Source of the DNA: DATAUD01 sp035511075
GTDB taxonomy: Bacteria; Verrucomicrobiota; Verrucomicrobiia; Limisphaerales; Palsa-1400
NCBI GenBank assembly: GCA_035511075.1
Contig: DATKFW010000003.1
Location: forward strand, 67,677 to 131,676
DNA length: 64,000 nucleotides
Direction: 5' to 3'
Numbering within the stretch: the first letter of the stretch is position 1; each line of letters starts with the position of its first letter. The notes beneath the pieces were generated by a model. The model had not been told where the DNA came from, made no database searches, and saw only the letters and a program-made list of their open reading frames with translations. Of the stretch, positions 35,414-43,555 are shown piece after piece. The position numbers and the translations under genes were made by a program.

Positions 35414-36964
35414 TTATTGCGACAGGATGCGGAAGAAGCCGGTCTGGTTGGTCAATGGAAACGAAGCGTTTTGGACGCTCGTGGTCAGAATGTCGCTCCA
35501 CGAAGTGGCGGGAAGCGACTCCGCGCGCTGCACCACGAACGGGCCGGCGCCACCGAACCAGGTCAGGTCTATGCCGGAACCGTCCGCCGTGCCGGACAGC
35601 GAAAGGCTATTGTTGACCGTGAACACAGCGGCGTCGTATGCAACAGCGTGAACGCCGTCGTCCGCGCTGATTTCAAGCGTGTAAACGCCCGGCGCGCTAA
35701 AGCTCACGGTGGTATTGGTTTGGGTCGCGTTGGCAAACACCGCCGTTCCAGGACCCGAGTACAATTTCCACAGCACCGCCGGCGCGGAACCGGTGAAACT
35801 CACGTATCCCTGCAATGAAATTGCCTGGGAAATCCCCACCGATTCATCCGGCCCCGCGCTCGCGGTGGGCGCACCTGGCGAACGCGGGCCTCCGGTGGGT
35901 CCCGTGGCTTGGACGACTTCAAAATTCGTTATGGCGATGCCCGGACTGGAAATGTCGTCGAACGCGTTGGCGGGCCAGCGGTCATCCGGCGCGATTGAAA
36001 TGGAGAAAAATCCGCCGTTGTCGGCGACAAGCGCGCCGTATTTTTTCAATCCGGCGAGCAGGGCCTTTTCCTCAGTGGTCCAATTCGTGGGAACCATAAA
36101 GCCAGCGTGTAGGCGCAGTCGTTGGCCCATCGATGGAAGGCTTGACTGTGTGTTGCTCGAAGCGGAGGCGTAATGGGTCGCCGGATAAATGTAATTATTA
36201 TAAAGCGTGCGCTCGACAACGACGCGGCAGGCGTGCTCCACCATCCCGCGCTCGCATTCGTCGAAGCGCACCACGGCGCCGAACATCGAGAGCCCGGCGG
36301 CGTCCCCGGAAGTCCAACCGGCGGGACGGGAGACGTTGGAATTGAGATTGAAAATCGCGCCGTTGGCGGCCTGCCAGTTGGTGCCGGAGAGAAACGTCAT
36401 CCACGTCTCAAAACTAAAACCGGCTCCAGGCTGAACGATGATCCCATGACGGTCGGTTCCTCCCACCCCGTTTGTGGCCTGCTCCACCTGTGTGAGAGTC
36501 TCGTCGCCTGTCTGCGTTGGCCAGCCCTCAATCGGCATGTTCGTTGGAATCGGATACGCTCCATCCGGATAAGTCCCCCCGTTCAGGTCCGACTGGTCCG
36601 GGTAATCGAAAAAATCGATGGGCGCCAGCGGCTGATTATCCGGCGCAAGCACATAATTCATCTCCTGAAACAACCGCAGCGTCCGCCGTGACGACGGCAA
36701 GTCGCTGGAAATCTGGGCGATGATCGCGCTTGAATTGGTCGCCAGCGGCAGACCGGAAACATTCTCGTTGTAGGGACTGGTCACGGGGAAAATCTGCATC
36801 GTGGAGACCACCGCGTCCGCGTTGGTCGTGTCGAACAAAATGCTGTTGGTCACCACCGCCAGCGGACCTAAAATGCGTCCCTCCTGGTCGATTCGCTCGC
36901 CCGCGTTCGTCCGGGACAGCGCCGCCAACAACGACGCCGCAATGACCAGCCAGGTACGTTTCAC
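35414..36964 (-). CDS. Large secreted protein with Ig/PKD-like and C-terminal tail domains
   Basis: 516 residues with a signal peptide (MKRTWLVIAASLLAALSRTNA). The first 340 residues form an unrecognised domain containing W and His clusters (RFDECERGMVEHACRVVVE). Residues about 365-450 look like a PKD/Ig fold (SAGPDESVGISQAISLQG, PGVYTLEISADDGVHAVAYD). The last 60 residues (FVVQRAESL, SWSDI, GFFRILSQ) resemble the end of the GH30 enzyme at 14.2 kb. No catalytic motif was recognised. Probably exported or surface-bound. Confidence 0.75.
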   Translation of the reverse strand: MKRTWLVIAASLLAALSRTNAGERIDQEGRILGPLAVVTNSILFDTTNADAVVSTMQIFPVTSPYNENVSGLPLATNSSAIIAQISSDLPSSRRTLRLFQEMNYVLAPDNQPLAPIDFFDYPDQSDLNGGTYPDGAYPIPTNMPIEGWPTQTGDETLTQVEQATNGVGGTDRHGIIVQPGAGFSFETWMTFLSGTNWQAANGAIFNLNSNVSRPAGWTSGDAAGLSMFGAVVRFDECERGMVEHACRVVVERTLYNNYIYPATHYASASSNTQSSLPSMGQRLRLHAGFMVPTNWTTEEKALLAGLKKYGALVADNGGFFSISIAPDDRWPANAFDDISSPGIAITNFEVVQATGPTGGPRSPGAPTASAGPDESVGISQAISLQGYVSFTGSAPAVLWKLYSGPGTAVFANATQTNTTVSFSAPGVYTLEISADDGVHAVAYDAAVFTVNNSLSLSGTADGSGIDLTWFGGAGPFVVQRAESLPATSWSDILTTSVQNASFPLTNQTGFFRILSQ

Positions 36965-36994
36965 GCCGTTGAGCAGGTTGAAGGAACCCCGGAG

Positions 36995-37465
36995 CTATCC
37001 TCTGAACACGATGGTCACGCCGTAATCGGCCAGGACCGCGTGGCTGCCCAATTCCACGTAGCTGTAGGAAATTGGATTGATGCTGATGATGTTGGGCTGC
37101 CCGACTCTCACCAGAAAGGCCGACACAATTTCATCGAACCGGTCCTTCCCCACTTCCACGCAGTCGCTCCGCTTGAACGTTTTGATGCGCATCGTCTTGT
37201 CATCCTCTTTAGCGGCAATGTCCAGCGGGCGGTTGGGCTTCTTAATCAGCGGTTCCTGGGCTGGCGCATTCTCTCGCACGGGAACGCTAAAGTGCTTTTC
37301 CACCTTCGGCTGCGGCGGCGGCGGGGGTGTTTCGGACGCCTCGGATGCGGGTGCGGGCACAGTGATGACGCTGGCACACGATGGGCACGCGATGGTCGAG
37401 CCGGCGCCACTGGCATCGACCTCTAGTTCCTGGTCGCAGTTCGGACACTTAAAGCTGATGTCCAT
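36995..37465 (-). CDS. Zinc-ribbon protein of unknown function
   Basis: 156 residues. The N-terminus is a four-cysteine zinc ribbon (FKCPNCDQELEVDASGAG then ACPSC), of the kind often called an MJ0042-type finger. A Pro-rich linker (about 48-60) leads to an 80-residue C-terminal domain (RIKTFKRSDCVEVGKDRFDE, INPISYSYVELGSHAVLADYGVTIVF) that is unassigned but looks well folded. Cytoplasmic, no membrane segment. Lies upstream of the secreted protein on the same strand. Confidence 0.7.
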   Translation of the reverse strand: MDISFKCPNCDQELEVDASGAGSTIACPSCASVITVPAPASEASETPPPPPQPKVEKHFSVPVRENAPAQEPLIKKPNRPLDIAAKEDDKTMRIKTFKRSDCVEVGKDRFDEIVSAFLVRVGQPNIISINPISYSYVELGSHAVLADYGVTIVFRG

Positions 37466-37535
37466 ATTTAATTCGCTTTCTAGGGTTGTCGAATCAAACT
37501 ATACCGCGTTGGGCCCCAAGAAATCGAGAAAATTC

Positions 37536-37961
37536 TCAGGGCGTATCCTCGTATGTTTTTTCCAATTGTTGCAAGCGATTGTACACCGGGGAATTGGATT
37601 GCAGACGACCTTTGACTTTGGCAAAAACCCGGCGCGCTTCCATCGGACTGCTCGGCGCGACCAACACCACATAATCCAACTCGATGGAGGCGCGCCGCGG
37701 ATCGCTGATGGTATTTCCGTAGGTGGTCAGAAAGTCCTTCAAACCGGGCGCCCCGCGCTGACGGGCGGCGTCAAGGGCGGGCTGCAACGAGGGAGCCATT
37801 CCGGGGAGTTGGTCGTCGGGAATATCGGGCGGCGGTTGCGGTGCCGAGGAGGTCTCTTTGGGTTTGAAGGTTCCCCAGTAATTATTGATCTGCCAGGCTC
37901 CAATGCCCAGTCCAGCGATAATCAACAGCCCAATCAGAAATTTCATCACACCATCAGCCAT
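37536..37961 (-). CDS. Single-pass membrane protein of unknown function
   Basis: 141 residues from the ATG at 37961 (second ATG at 37946 possible). One N-terminal helix (MKFLIGLLIIAGLGIGAW), a Pro-rich spacer, and a helical C-terminal half (LQPALDAARQRGAPGLKDFL, EARRVFAKVKGRLQSNS, LQQLEKTYED). It starts four bases after the prmC stop, so it is probably cotranscribed with prmC and rnc. No family assigned. Confidence 0.65.
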   Translation of the reverse strand: MADGVMKFLIGLLIIAGLGIGAWQINNYWGTFKPKETSSAPQPPPDIPDDQLPGMAPSLQPALDAARQRGAPGLKDFLTTYGNTISDPRRASIELDYVVLVAPSSPMEARRVFAKVKGRLQSNSPVYNRLQQLEKTYEDTP

Positions 37962-37965
37962 GCTG

Positions 37966-38838
37966 TTACCGCAAGCCGGGATACGCAATCAAAATTCTTG
38001 GCTGCCGATTGTAATCCTGCTCCAAGGCTTCGACCACCCAGCCGTCCTTGAGAAAGACTTCACGCGTCGCTTCCGCGCCCTCCTCATCCAATTCCAGCAT
38101 GACGCGTCCCGCCGGCTTGAGAAAAGCCGGCGCTTGCGACGAGATTCGCCGGTAAAAGTCCAACCCATCCGGCCCGCCATCCAGCGCGGTTCGCGGCTCG
38201 TATTGGCCCACTTCGGCTTCCAGCGTGGCAATTCGCGCGCTTGGAATATAAGGCGGATTGGAGACAATCAAATCGCAGCGCAACCCCGGCGGCAGGGCCG
38301 AAAAGAAATCGCCCTCATGAAATTGGATTCCGCTGGAGACCTTATGCCTCCCGGCGTTCTCCAGCGCCAGGGCGAGCGCGTCGCGGGAGATATCGACGGC
38401 ATGAATTTCAGCGCCAGGACAGCGCAACGAAAGCGCGATCGCCAGGCATCCGCTGCCGGTGCCCAGGTCCACTGCGATGAGCGAACCCGTTTCCGGACGC
38501 GGTAGCTGGTTTAGAAATGTCCACGCCCGCTCCGCCAGCAACTCCGTTTCCGGCCTGGGAATCAACACGCGGCGGTCCACCGCCAATTCAATGCCGCAAA
38601 ACGATGTCGATCCGACGATATATTGCAACGGCTCCCGCTGGCCCCGTCTCTGGACCAGGACGCGCAACGCGTCCAACTCCGCCGTCGTGAGCACGCGCTC
38701 GAAGTTCAGGTAGAGTTTCATGCGCGGCATATTTAGCAGATGCGCCAGCAGCAATTCCACCTGAAGCCGGGGTGAGCCGACTCCGCGCCTGGCCAGAAAA
38801 TCCGCGCTTCGCTCTATGACATCCAGGATGCTCAACAA
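37966..38838 (-). CDS. prmC: Release factor glutamine methyltransferase PrmC
   Basis: 290 residues. Methylates the GGQ glutamine of peptide chain release factors using SAM. N-terminal helical RF-binding domain; then YIVGSTSFCGIELAVDRRVLIPRPETE, the SAM site VDLGTGSGCLAIALSL, and the catalytic SNPPYIP motif. Full length. It lies 18 bp downstream of rnc; the usual partner prfA is not in the window. Confidence 0.95.
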   Translation of the reverse strand: MLSILDVIERSADFLARRGVGSPRLQVELLLAHLLNMPRMKLYLNFERVLTTAELDALRVLVQRRGQREPLQYIVGSTSFCGIELAVDRRVLIPRPETELLAERAWTFLNQLPRPETGSLIAVDLGTGSGCLAIALSLRCPGAEIHAVDISRDALALALENAGRHKVSSGIQFHEGDFFSALPPGLRCDLIVSNPPYIPSARIATLEAEVGQYEPRTALDGGPDGLDFYRRISSQAPAFLKPAGRVMLELDEEGAEATREVFLKDGWVVEALEQDYNRQPRILIAYPGLR

Positions 38839-38856
38839 ACCTCTCGCGGCGGATGG

Positions 38857-39585
38857 TTATTGTTGGCCGCGCAATTTTTTCAATGCCGCCGTCGCGGCCT
38901 CGCTCTGGGCCGCCTTTTTGCTTTTGCCGGCGCCGCGGCCCAATTCGACGCCGCCGTGGGTGACCACACATTCAAATTCCCTGTCGTGGTCCGGTCCGCT
39001 GGTGCAAACAAGCTGGTATTCCGGCGCCTCCGGGGACTGGCCCTGGAGCAATTCCTGCAGTTCGCCCTTCGGGTTTTCCAGCGTCGGAATCGAAGTCAAC
39101 TCGCCGAATGCGCGCCGGAAGGAACGGAGCACGAAGGCCCGCGCCTCGTCGAATCCTCCGTCCAGAAAAATGGCCCCGATCAGCGCTTCAAAGGCGTCGG
39201 CCAGCGCCGAGGCGCGGTTTCGTCCCAGGTTGGCCTCCTCGCCGCGGCCGAGTATCAACTGGTCGCGCAATCCAATCTGCCGCGCTTGCTCGGCGAGGGT
39301 CCGGCGGTTGATCATTTGCGCGCGCGCCTTGGTCAACGGCCCTTCGCTCACATTGGGAAATTTCTCGTAAAGCTCGCGCGTCAGCGCCAACCCCAGGACC
39401 GCGTCGCCCAGAAATTCCAGGCGCTGATTGTGCCGCACCGTCCGGCCCTGCTCGTGCGCGACGGAAGGATGCGTCAGCGCAAGCCGCAAGAGATCGAGAT
39501 CGCGGAACTGGTACTGAATTTCTGCCTGAAGAGCGTTGAGGTCCGACACAAGATCACCCCGCGGAATTGGCGCCCACGCTTTCAA
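38857..39585 (-). CDS. rnc: Ribonuclease III
   Basis: 242 residues from the ATG; a GTG at codon 13 is an alternative start. Endonuclease for double-stranded RNA, needed for rRNA processing. Seen: ALTHPSVAHE, the signature RLEFLGDAVLGLALT with the catalytic Glu/Asp, ADAFEALIGAIFLDGG, and a C-terminal dsRNA-binding domain (NPKGELQELLQGQ, GRGAGKSKKAAQSEAATAAL). Its first 32 bp overlap the end of the upstream gene. Confidence 0.96.
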   Translation of the reverse strand: MKAWAPIPRGDLVSDLNALQAEIQYQFRDLDLLRLALTHPSVAHEQGRTVRHNQRLEFLGDAVLGLALTRELYEKFPNVSEGPLTKARAQMINRRTLAEQARQIGLRDQLILGRGEEANLGRNRASALADAFEALIGAIFLDGGFDEARAFVLRSFRRAFGELTSIPTLENPKGELQELLQGQSPEAPEYQLVCTSGPDHDREFECVVTHGGVELGRGAGKSKKAAQSEAATAALKKLRGQQ

Positions 39586-40168
39586 TCGGAGGGGGCGCGG
39601 CCTGCTGGCCCGCTGGAGATTCCGGCGCGGAGACGGCGACCGCCTCGGCAGGCGGGGGATTCAAACCATGCGCCAGAAGATGCGCGGTGTCCCGCTGCAC
39701 TTCTTCCAGTTGATTGAGCTGCAAATTGGGGTCGGTGATTGTGAAAATATCGCCGGTCTTGGAGTGTTCGTAAACAAATACGCGCCCGCCCTGGCGCTCA
39801 AATTGTTCCTTCACTTTAAACACTCTTTTGCGCTCCAGCATCACGGCCAGGATATAGCAGACCGGGCCGTGCTTCGGATCGTTGGTCTCGATGAGCTTGC
39901 GCAGCAGCGATTCCGCCGATTCCTTGAGGATCGCGTCCGGCGGCGCGGGCGGCGGCGCTTGAAATACGCCCTGCCACTGGGAGATAAAGCCCTTCCGATC
40001 ATTGGCGCCCTCACGGTATTGCGCCGTCCAGCACGCCTCGCAGATATCCAGCCGGTGATACTGTTGCTTCTCCTCAAAAAGCAGGGTGTGAAAGGGCTCC
40101 TTATCGGCAAACGCCTTCTCGCAAGCCTGGCAGGCATACGCTCGCGACTGAATATTCCATTCGCTCAT
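39554..40168 (-). CDS. Cysteine-rich cytoplasmic protein of unknown function
   Basis: 204 residues from the ATG at 40168 (MSEWNIQSRAYACQACE). Two CxxC pairs, ACQACE and DICEACW, about 28 residues apart suggest one zinc site. The middle (LLRKLIETNDPKHGPVCYILAVMLERKRVFK) is helical, and the tail is Ala/Pro-rich and probably disordered. No family name is offered, though similar proteins lie beside rnc in relatives as far as I recall. Overlaps rnc by 32 bp. Confidence 0.7.
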   Translation of the reverse strand: MSEWNIQSRAYACQACEKAFADKEPFHTLLFEEKQQYHRLDICEACWTAQYREGANDRKGFISQWQGVFQAPPPAPPDAILKESAESLLRKLIETNDPKHGPVCYILAVMLERKRVFKVKEQFERQGGRVFVYEHSKTGDIFTITDPNLQLNQLEEVQRDTAHLLAHGLNPPPAEAVAVSAPESPAGQQAAPPPIESVGANSAG

Positions 40169-40207
40169 CAAGGGCATTGATTATGGCCAATGCGCCTTTG
40201 CAGGGCG

Positions 40208-40221
40208 AGTTCAAAGTTAAA
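40208..40221 (-). repeat. Two-unit heptanucleotide repeat in aroE divergent region
   Basis: On the plus strand AGTTCAA is followed directly by AGTTAAA. Read on the minus strand it gives AACTTTGAACT, the same 11-mer found in the array at 30797. It lies 40 bp before the minus-strand ATG at 40168. Confidence 0.5.
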
Positions 40222-40288
40222 AAGCGCCCGGCTTCCCGCCGCCCGCACTTCAGTTCTATCGGAGGAACCGAGTCCGTATTTGCCGTCA

Positions 40289-40308
40289 GCGTGGAAGCGA
40301 TTCCACGC
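40289..40308. promoter_or_regulatory. 8-bp palindrome with GCGA centre upstream of aroE
   Basis: GCGTGGAA and TTCCACGC are perfect reverse complements around GCGA. It sits about 20 bp before a -35-like element. In DNA it is a possible repressor or activator site; in RNA it is a hairpin with a GNRA loop. It belongs to the 193-bp gap between the Cys-rich protein gene and aroE. Confidence 0.5.
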
Positions 40309-40318
40309 CGTCCATGTT

Positions 40319-40332
40319 TTTGCAATTTGAAC
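40319..40332 (+). repeat. Heptad pair merging with aroE -35 element
   Basis: TTTGCAA followed directly by TTTGAAC. The second unit contains the TTGAAC hexamer used in the aroE promoter call. Confidence 0.4.
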
Positions 40333-40355
40333 TTCGCCTCCGCCTGCCCTATAAC
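40327..40355 (+). promoter_or_regulatory. Candidate aroE promoter
   Basis: TTGAAC (40327-40332), 17 bp, TATAAC (40350-40355). The predicted first transcribed base is at about 40362, which is the GTG chosen as the aroE start, so the message may be leaderless. If translation began at the ATG at 40314 instead, this element would be coding. Confidence 0.5.
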
Positions 40356-40361
40356 GGGCGC

Positions 40362-41285
40362 GTGTCCGATGAATCGCAGCGCCCAATCGATGCCGCCACC
40401 CGTTTTTGCGCGGTATTCGGGCATCCCATCCACCACTCTGCTTCTCCGGCGATGCAGAATGCCGGCTTGGCCGCGCTGAATCTCAACTGGCGTTATCTTG
40501 CCTTTGACGTTCATCCGGACCATTTGCGCGCGGCCATTGAAGGCGCGCGGCTGATGGGATTCATCGGCCTGAACCTGACGGTGCCCCACAAACTCCTGGC
40601 GCGGGAAATGGTCAATGCCGTTGACGATCTCGCCAAACGCTGGGGCGCCGTCAATACCATTGTCTTTGAAACGCGCGACGACCGGGGCCACTGGGTTCCG
40701 GTGGGCGGAGTCCGCCCCGAACAAATCGGCGAGGTCCGCAGCCGCGGCTTCAATACCGATGCCGACGCCATTGTGCAGTCGCTAATGGAGGAGTTCTCGT
40801 GGCAAACTCTGCGCGGCGCCTCGGTGCTGGTCCTCGGCGCGGGCGGCGCGGCGCGGACTGCCGCGATGCGGCTGGCCCGGGAAGGGATTGGGAGGCTGTA
40901 CCTCGTCAATCGGACGGCGGCCCGCGCGGCGGAATTGGCTGACGCGATTCGGAAGGATTGCCCAAGCGTCGCGGTGACCGAGGGATATCCCGCGCACTCG
41001 GTGGATTTGGTGCTCAATGCGACCTCGCTTGGACTCAAAGCGGAGGATCCGCCGCCGGTGGATGTCCTCTGGCTGCGCAAACATCCTCCGCGTTTTGTTT
41101 ATGACATGATTTACCGCCCGATGGAAACGGGATTGTTGCGCGAGGCCAGGAACGCCGGATGCCGCGCCGCCAACGGCGTGGGCATGTTGCTGCACCAAGG
41201 CGCCAGGTCGCTGGAGTTATGGACCGGGCGGCCAGCGCCGCTGACGGATATGCGACGGGCGCTGGAGAAAAATGTTTACGGCTGA
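40362..41285 (+). CDS. aroE: Shikimate dehydrogenase
   Basis: 307 residues from a GTG at 40362; an ATG 16 codons earlier would add a stretch unlike the family. NADP-dependent reduction of 3-dehydroshikimate in aromatic amino acid synthesis. Seen: FCAVFGHPIHHSASPAMQNA substrate loop, GLNLTVPHK with the catalytic Lys, GFNTDADA with the catalytic Asp, the nucleotide motif VLGAGGAART, NRTAARAAELA and DMIYRPMETGLLREA. About 20-30 residues longer than typical because of a loop between VFETRDDRGHW and GFNTD. The prepilin peptidase gene starts six bases after. Confidence 0.95.
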   Translation: MSDESQRPIDAATRFCAVFGHPIHHSASPAMQNAGLAALNLNWRYLAFDVHPDHLRAAIEGARLMGFIGLNLTVPHKLLAREMVNAVDDLAKRWGAVNTIVFETRDDRGHWVPVGGVRPEQIGEVRSRGFNTDADAIVQSLMEEFSWQTLRGASVLVLGAGGAARTAAMRLAREGIGRLYLVNRTAARAAELADAIRKDCPSVAVTEGYPAHSVDLVLNATSLGLKAEDPPPVDVLWLRKHPPRFVYDMIYRPMETGLLREARNAGCRAANGVGMLLHQGARSLELWTGRPAPLTDMRRALEKNVYG

Positions 41286-41290
41286 ACTCT

Positions 41291-42400
41291 ATGTTTGAAC
41301 CAAAGATTTGGGGGCAAGTCCCGTTTCCGTTTTGGACGGTTTGCTTTTTTATATTCGGCTGCGTGGTAGGCAGTTTTCTCAATGTGTGCATCTACCGTCT
41401 GCCGCGCAATGAGAGCGTCGTAAGCCCTCCATCCCATTGCCCGCATTGCGGCTACTCGATCCCGTGGTATTTGAATATTCCTCTGGTGACGTGGCTTTGG
41501 CTTGGCGCCAAGTGCGCCAACTGCGGGCGGGAAATCTCGGCCAGGTATTTTCTGGTCGAATTATTGACAGGCGTGGTCTTCGCGGCGTGCTGGCTCCATT
41601 TCGGGCATCGTTCGGCGCTGGTGGCGCTGGTTTTTTGCCTGATGATTGCCGGACTGATCGTTGCCACGTTCATCGATTTTGAACATTACATCATTCCGGA
41701 CGAAATCACCCTGGGCGGCGCGGTTGCCGGCCTCTTGCTCGCATTTTTCGTTCCGGCTTCGCATTTGAGCTTTCCCTTCCTGCGGCCGATGACTTCGCCC
41801 GGCGCCGCGATGCGCGAAAGCTTTCTCGGCATATTGGCGGGCGGCGGGATCGTGTATGCCGTTTTGCGTTTGGGGAAACTGCTTTTTGGCCGTTACAGGC
41901 TTCACCTGTCCCCCGGCTCGCGGGTTCTTTTCACCGAAACAACTCTCAAATTGCCCGACCAGGAAATGCCCTACGAAGAACTGTTTTATCGCGCCGGCGA
42001 TACCGTCCGCATGGAAGCCGAACATGTGGAATTGATCGACCGCTGCTACAGCCGTGCGGAAGTGCGTTTGCAGCCTCACAAATTGCAAATCGGCCAGGAC
42101 ACTTTTGACCCCGATAAAGTGCCGCATTTGGAGGCTGTGGCGGACCATATCGTGCTTCCGCGCGAAGCGATGGGATTGGGCGACGTAAAATTCATGGCGG
42201 CGATCGGGGCTTTTCTGGGATGGCGCGCCGTGATCTTTTCGCTGGCGGCAAGCTCAGTGATTGGGTCGATCGTAGTGGGGGCTCTGATCGTCTTGCGGCG
42301 GCGAGAATGGTCCACGCGGTTGCCCTACGGACCCTACATTGCCGTAGCAGCGGTGATTTGGATTTTCGGGGGATACCTCTGGGTAAGGGGATTGTTCTAG
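41291..42400 (+). CDS. Prepilin peptidase (A24) with large insertion
   Basis: 369 residues from the ATG at 41291. Cleaves and N-methylates type IV prepilins and pseudopilins. Seen: VVGSFLNVCIYRLPR, the four-cysteine zinc site (CPHC at 50-53, CANC at 75-78), and the catalytic aspartates Asp129 (FIDFEHYIIPDE) and Asp298 (GLGDVKF). Between them lies an extra cytoplasmic block (about 201-292, RYRLHLSPGS to VLPREAM), so the aspartates are some 170 residues apart instead of the usual 60-70. Two pseudopilin genes follow, the first 139 bp downstream. Confidence 0.93.
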   Translation: MFEPKIWGQVPFPFWTVCFFIFGCVVGSFLNVCIYRLPRNESVVSPPSHCPHCGYSIPWYLNIPLVTWLWLGAKCANCGREISARYFLVELLTGVVFAACWLHFGHRSALVALVFCLMIAGLIVATFIDFEHYIIPDEITLGGAVAGLLLAFFVPASHLSFPFLRPMTSPGAAMRESFLGILAGGGIVYAVLRLGKLLFGRYRLHLSPGSRVLFTETTLKLPDQEMPYEELFYRAGDTVRMEAEHVELIDRCYSRAEVRLQPHKLQIGQDTFDPDKVPHLEAVADHIVLPREAMGLGDVKFMAAIGAFLGWRAVIFSLAASSVIGSIVVGALIVLRRREWSTRLPYGPYIAVAAVIWIFGGYLWVRGLF

Positions 42401-42538
42401 AACATTAGCATCAATTATGCCACTCGTCCACGCAATAAATGGGGACGCTTCCGCGAATTTTATTGTTGCAACTGATTTCAGCGGGGCGTATCGTGCCGTC
42501 ACGCCCAAATCCATGGAACCTAATTCAGCAGGTAAAAT

Positions 42539-43408
42539 ATGAAATCGGAACCGAAGATTTCCAACAAGTGGCCAACGGTTGCATTCACTCTCATTGAACT
42601 CTTGGTCGTCATTGCCATCATTGCCATCCTGGCGGCGATGCTTCTGCCCGCGCTGGCAACCGCAAAACTCAACGCCGAACGTTCCAACTGCATCAGCAAC
42701 GAGAAGCAACTGGTCCTGGCCATTGTCCTCTACAACGACGATAATCAGGGGTACGCCTTTCCTTCTTATGACTCGGCGGAATACGGCAACGGGAACGGCC
42801 TTTGGATGGGCGACCTGATTTATTACGACGCCAAATCGGAAAAGGTCCGCCTTTGCCCGGCAGCCAGCAAGACCAACGCAGTCGGCGATTTTGGCAGTGC
42901 GGCAAATAACGTCGGCGCCTGCGACACTGCGTGGCTCTGGGGAGACGTTACTCCGATCATATCCGGAAGCTACAATTTCAATGGCTGGATGTATTCCGGC
43001 GACCAGACGCAAATTGCCATGTACCGCACCGACATATCCGCCGCGGAGGCGCGTAATTACCTCTTCCCCAAGGCAACGGCCATTCAAAAACCAGCCCTCA
43101 CCCCGATGATCGCCGATGCTGTCTGGGTGGATTTCTGGCCGATGGAAGACGACCCTCCCTATAACAACCTTTATACCGGAGACGGAACGGCAAACCCACC
43201 CAAACTCCAGCGCGCCATCATACCCAGGCACGGATGGAAAAACCCCTCGGAGGCGCCGCAGAATTTTAACATCGCCAATACGCTTCCCGGCGGCATCGAT
43301 GTCGGCCTGAGCGATGGCCACGTCGAAACACCGAGATTGGAACAACTTTGGACTTACTCCTGGCACCTGGGTTGGATCGTTCCAAATCCAAGACCCGGTT
43401 TGAAGTAG
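42539..43408 (+). CDS. Type II pseudopilin-like secreted protein
   Basis: 289 residues. Prepilin leader with VAFTLIELLVVIAIIAIL; the residue before Phe is Ala rather than Gly. Then NAERSNCISNEKQLVLAIVLYNDDN, the usual first beta/helix block, and IDVGLSDGHVE at the C-terminus in the DG position of H-X9-DG proteins. The start has AGGT 7 bp upstream. It lies directly downstream of the prepilin peptidase, which is its likely processing enzyme. Confidence 0.88.
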   Translation: MKSEPKISNKWPTVAFTLIELLVVIAIIAILAAMLLPALATAKLNAERSNCISNEKQLVLAIVLYNDDNQGYAFPSYDSAEYGNGNGLWMGDLIYYDAKSEKVRLCPAASKTNAVGDFGSAANNVGACDTAWLWGDVTPIISGSYNFNGWMYSGDQTQIAMYRTDISAAEARNYLFPKATAIQKPALTPMIADAVWVDFWPMEDDPPYNNLYTGDGTANPPKLQRAIIPRHGWKNPSEAPQNFNIANTLPGGIDVGLSDGHVETPRLEQLWTYSWHLGWIVPNPRPGLK

Positions 43409-43555
43409 AATTCGTGGATGATCCGGTGTTATACCGGAACAACCGGCGCTGGCGCCACTCTGGATGGCCGACCGCGCCAGGCCAGCATCAATGTCGCAGC
43501 GCGCGACGGCGTGGTGCCGATGTACCGAGTGTCGCTGACCCGCAGTTGTGAAAAT

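Noticed and set aside
42433..42465. CAATAAA/TTTATTG inverted repeat before a pseudopilin
   Set aside because: AT-rich 7-bp arms with a long loop are expected by chance in such sequence.
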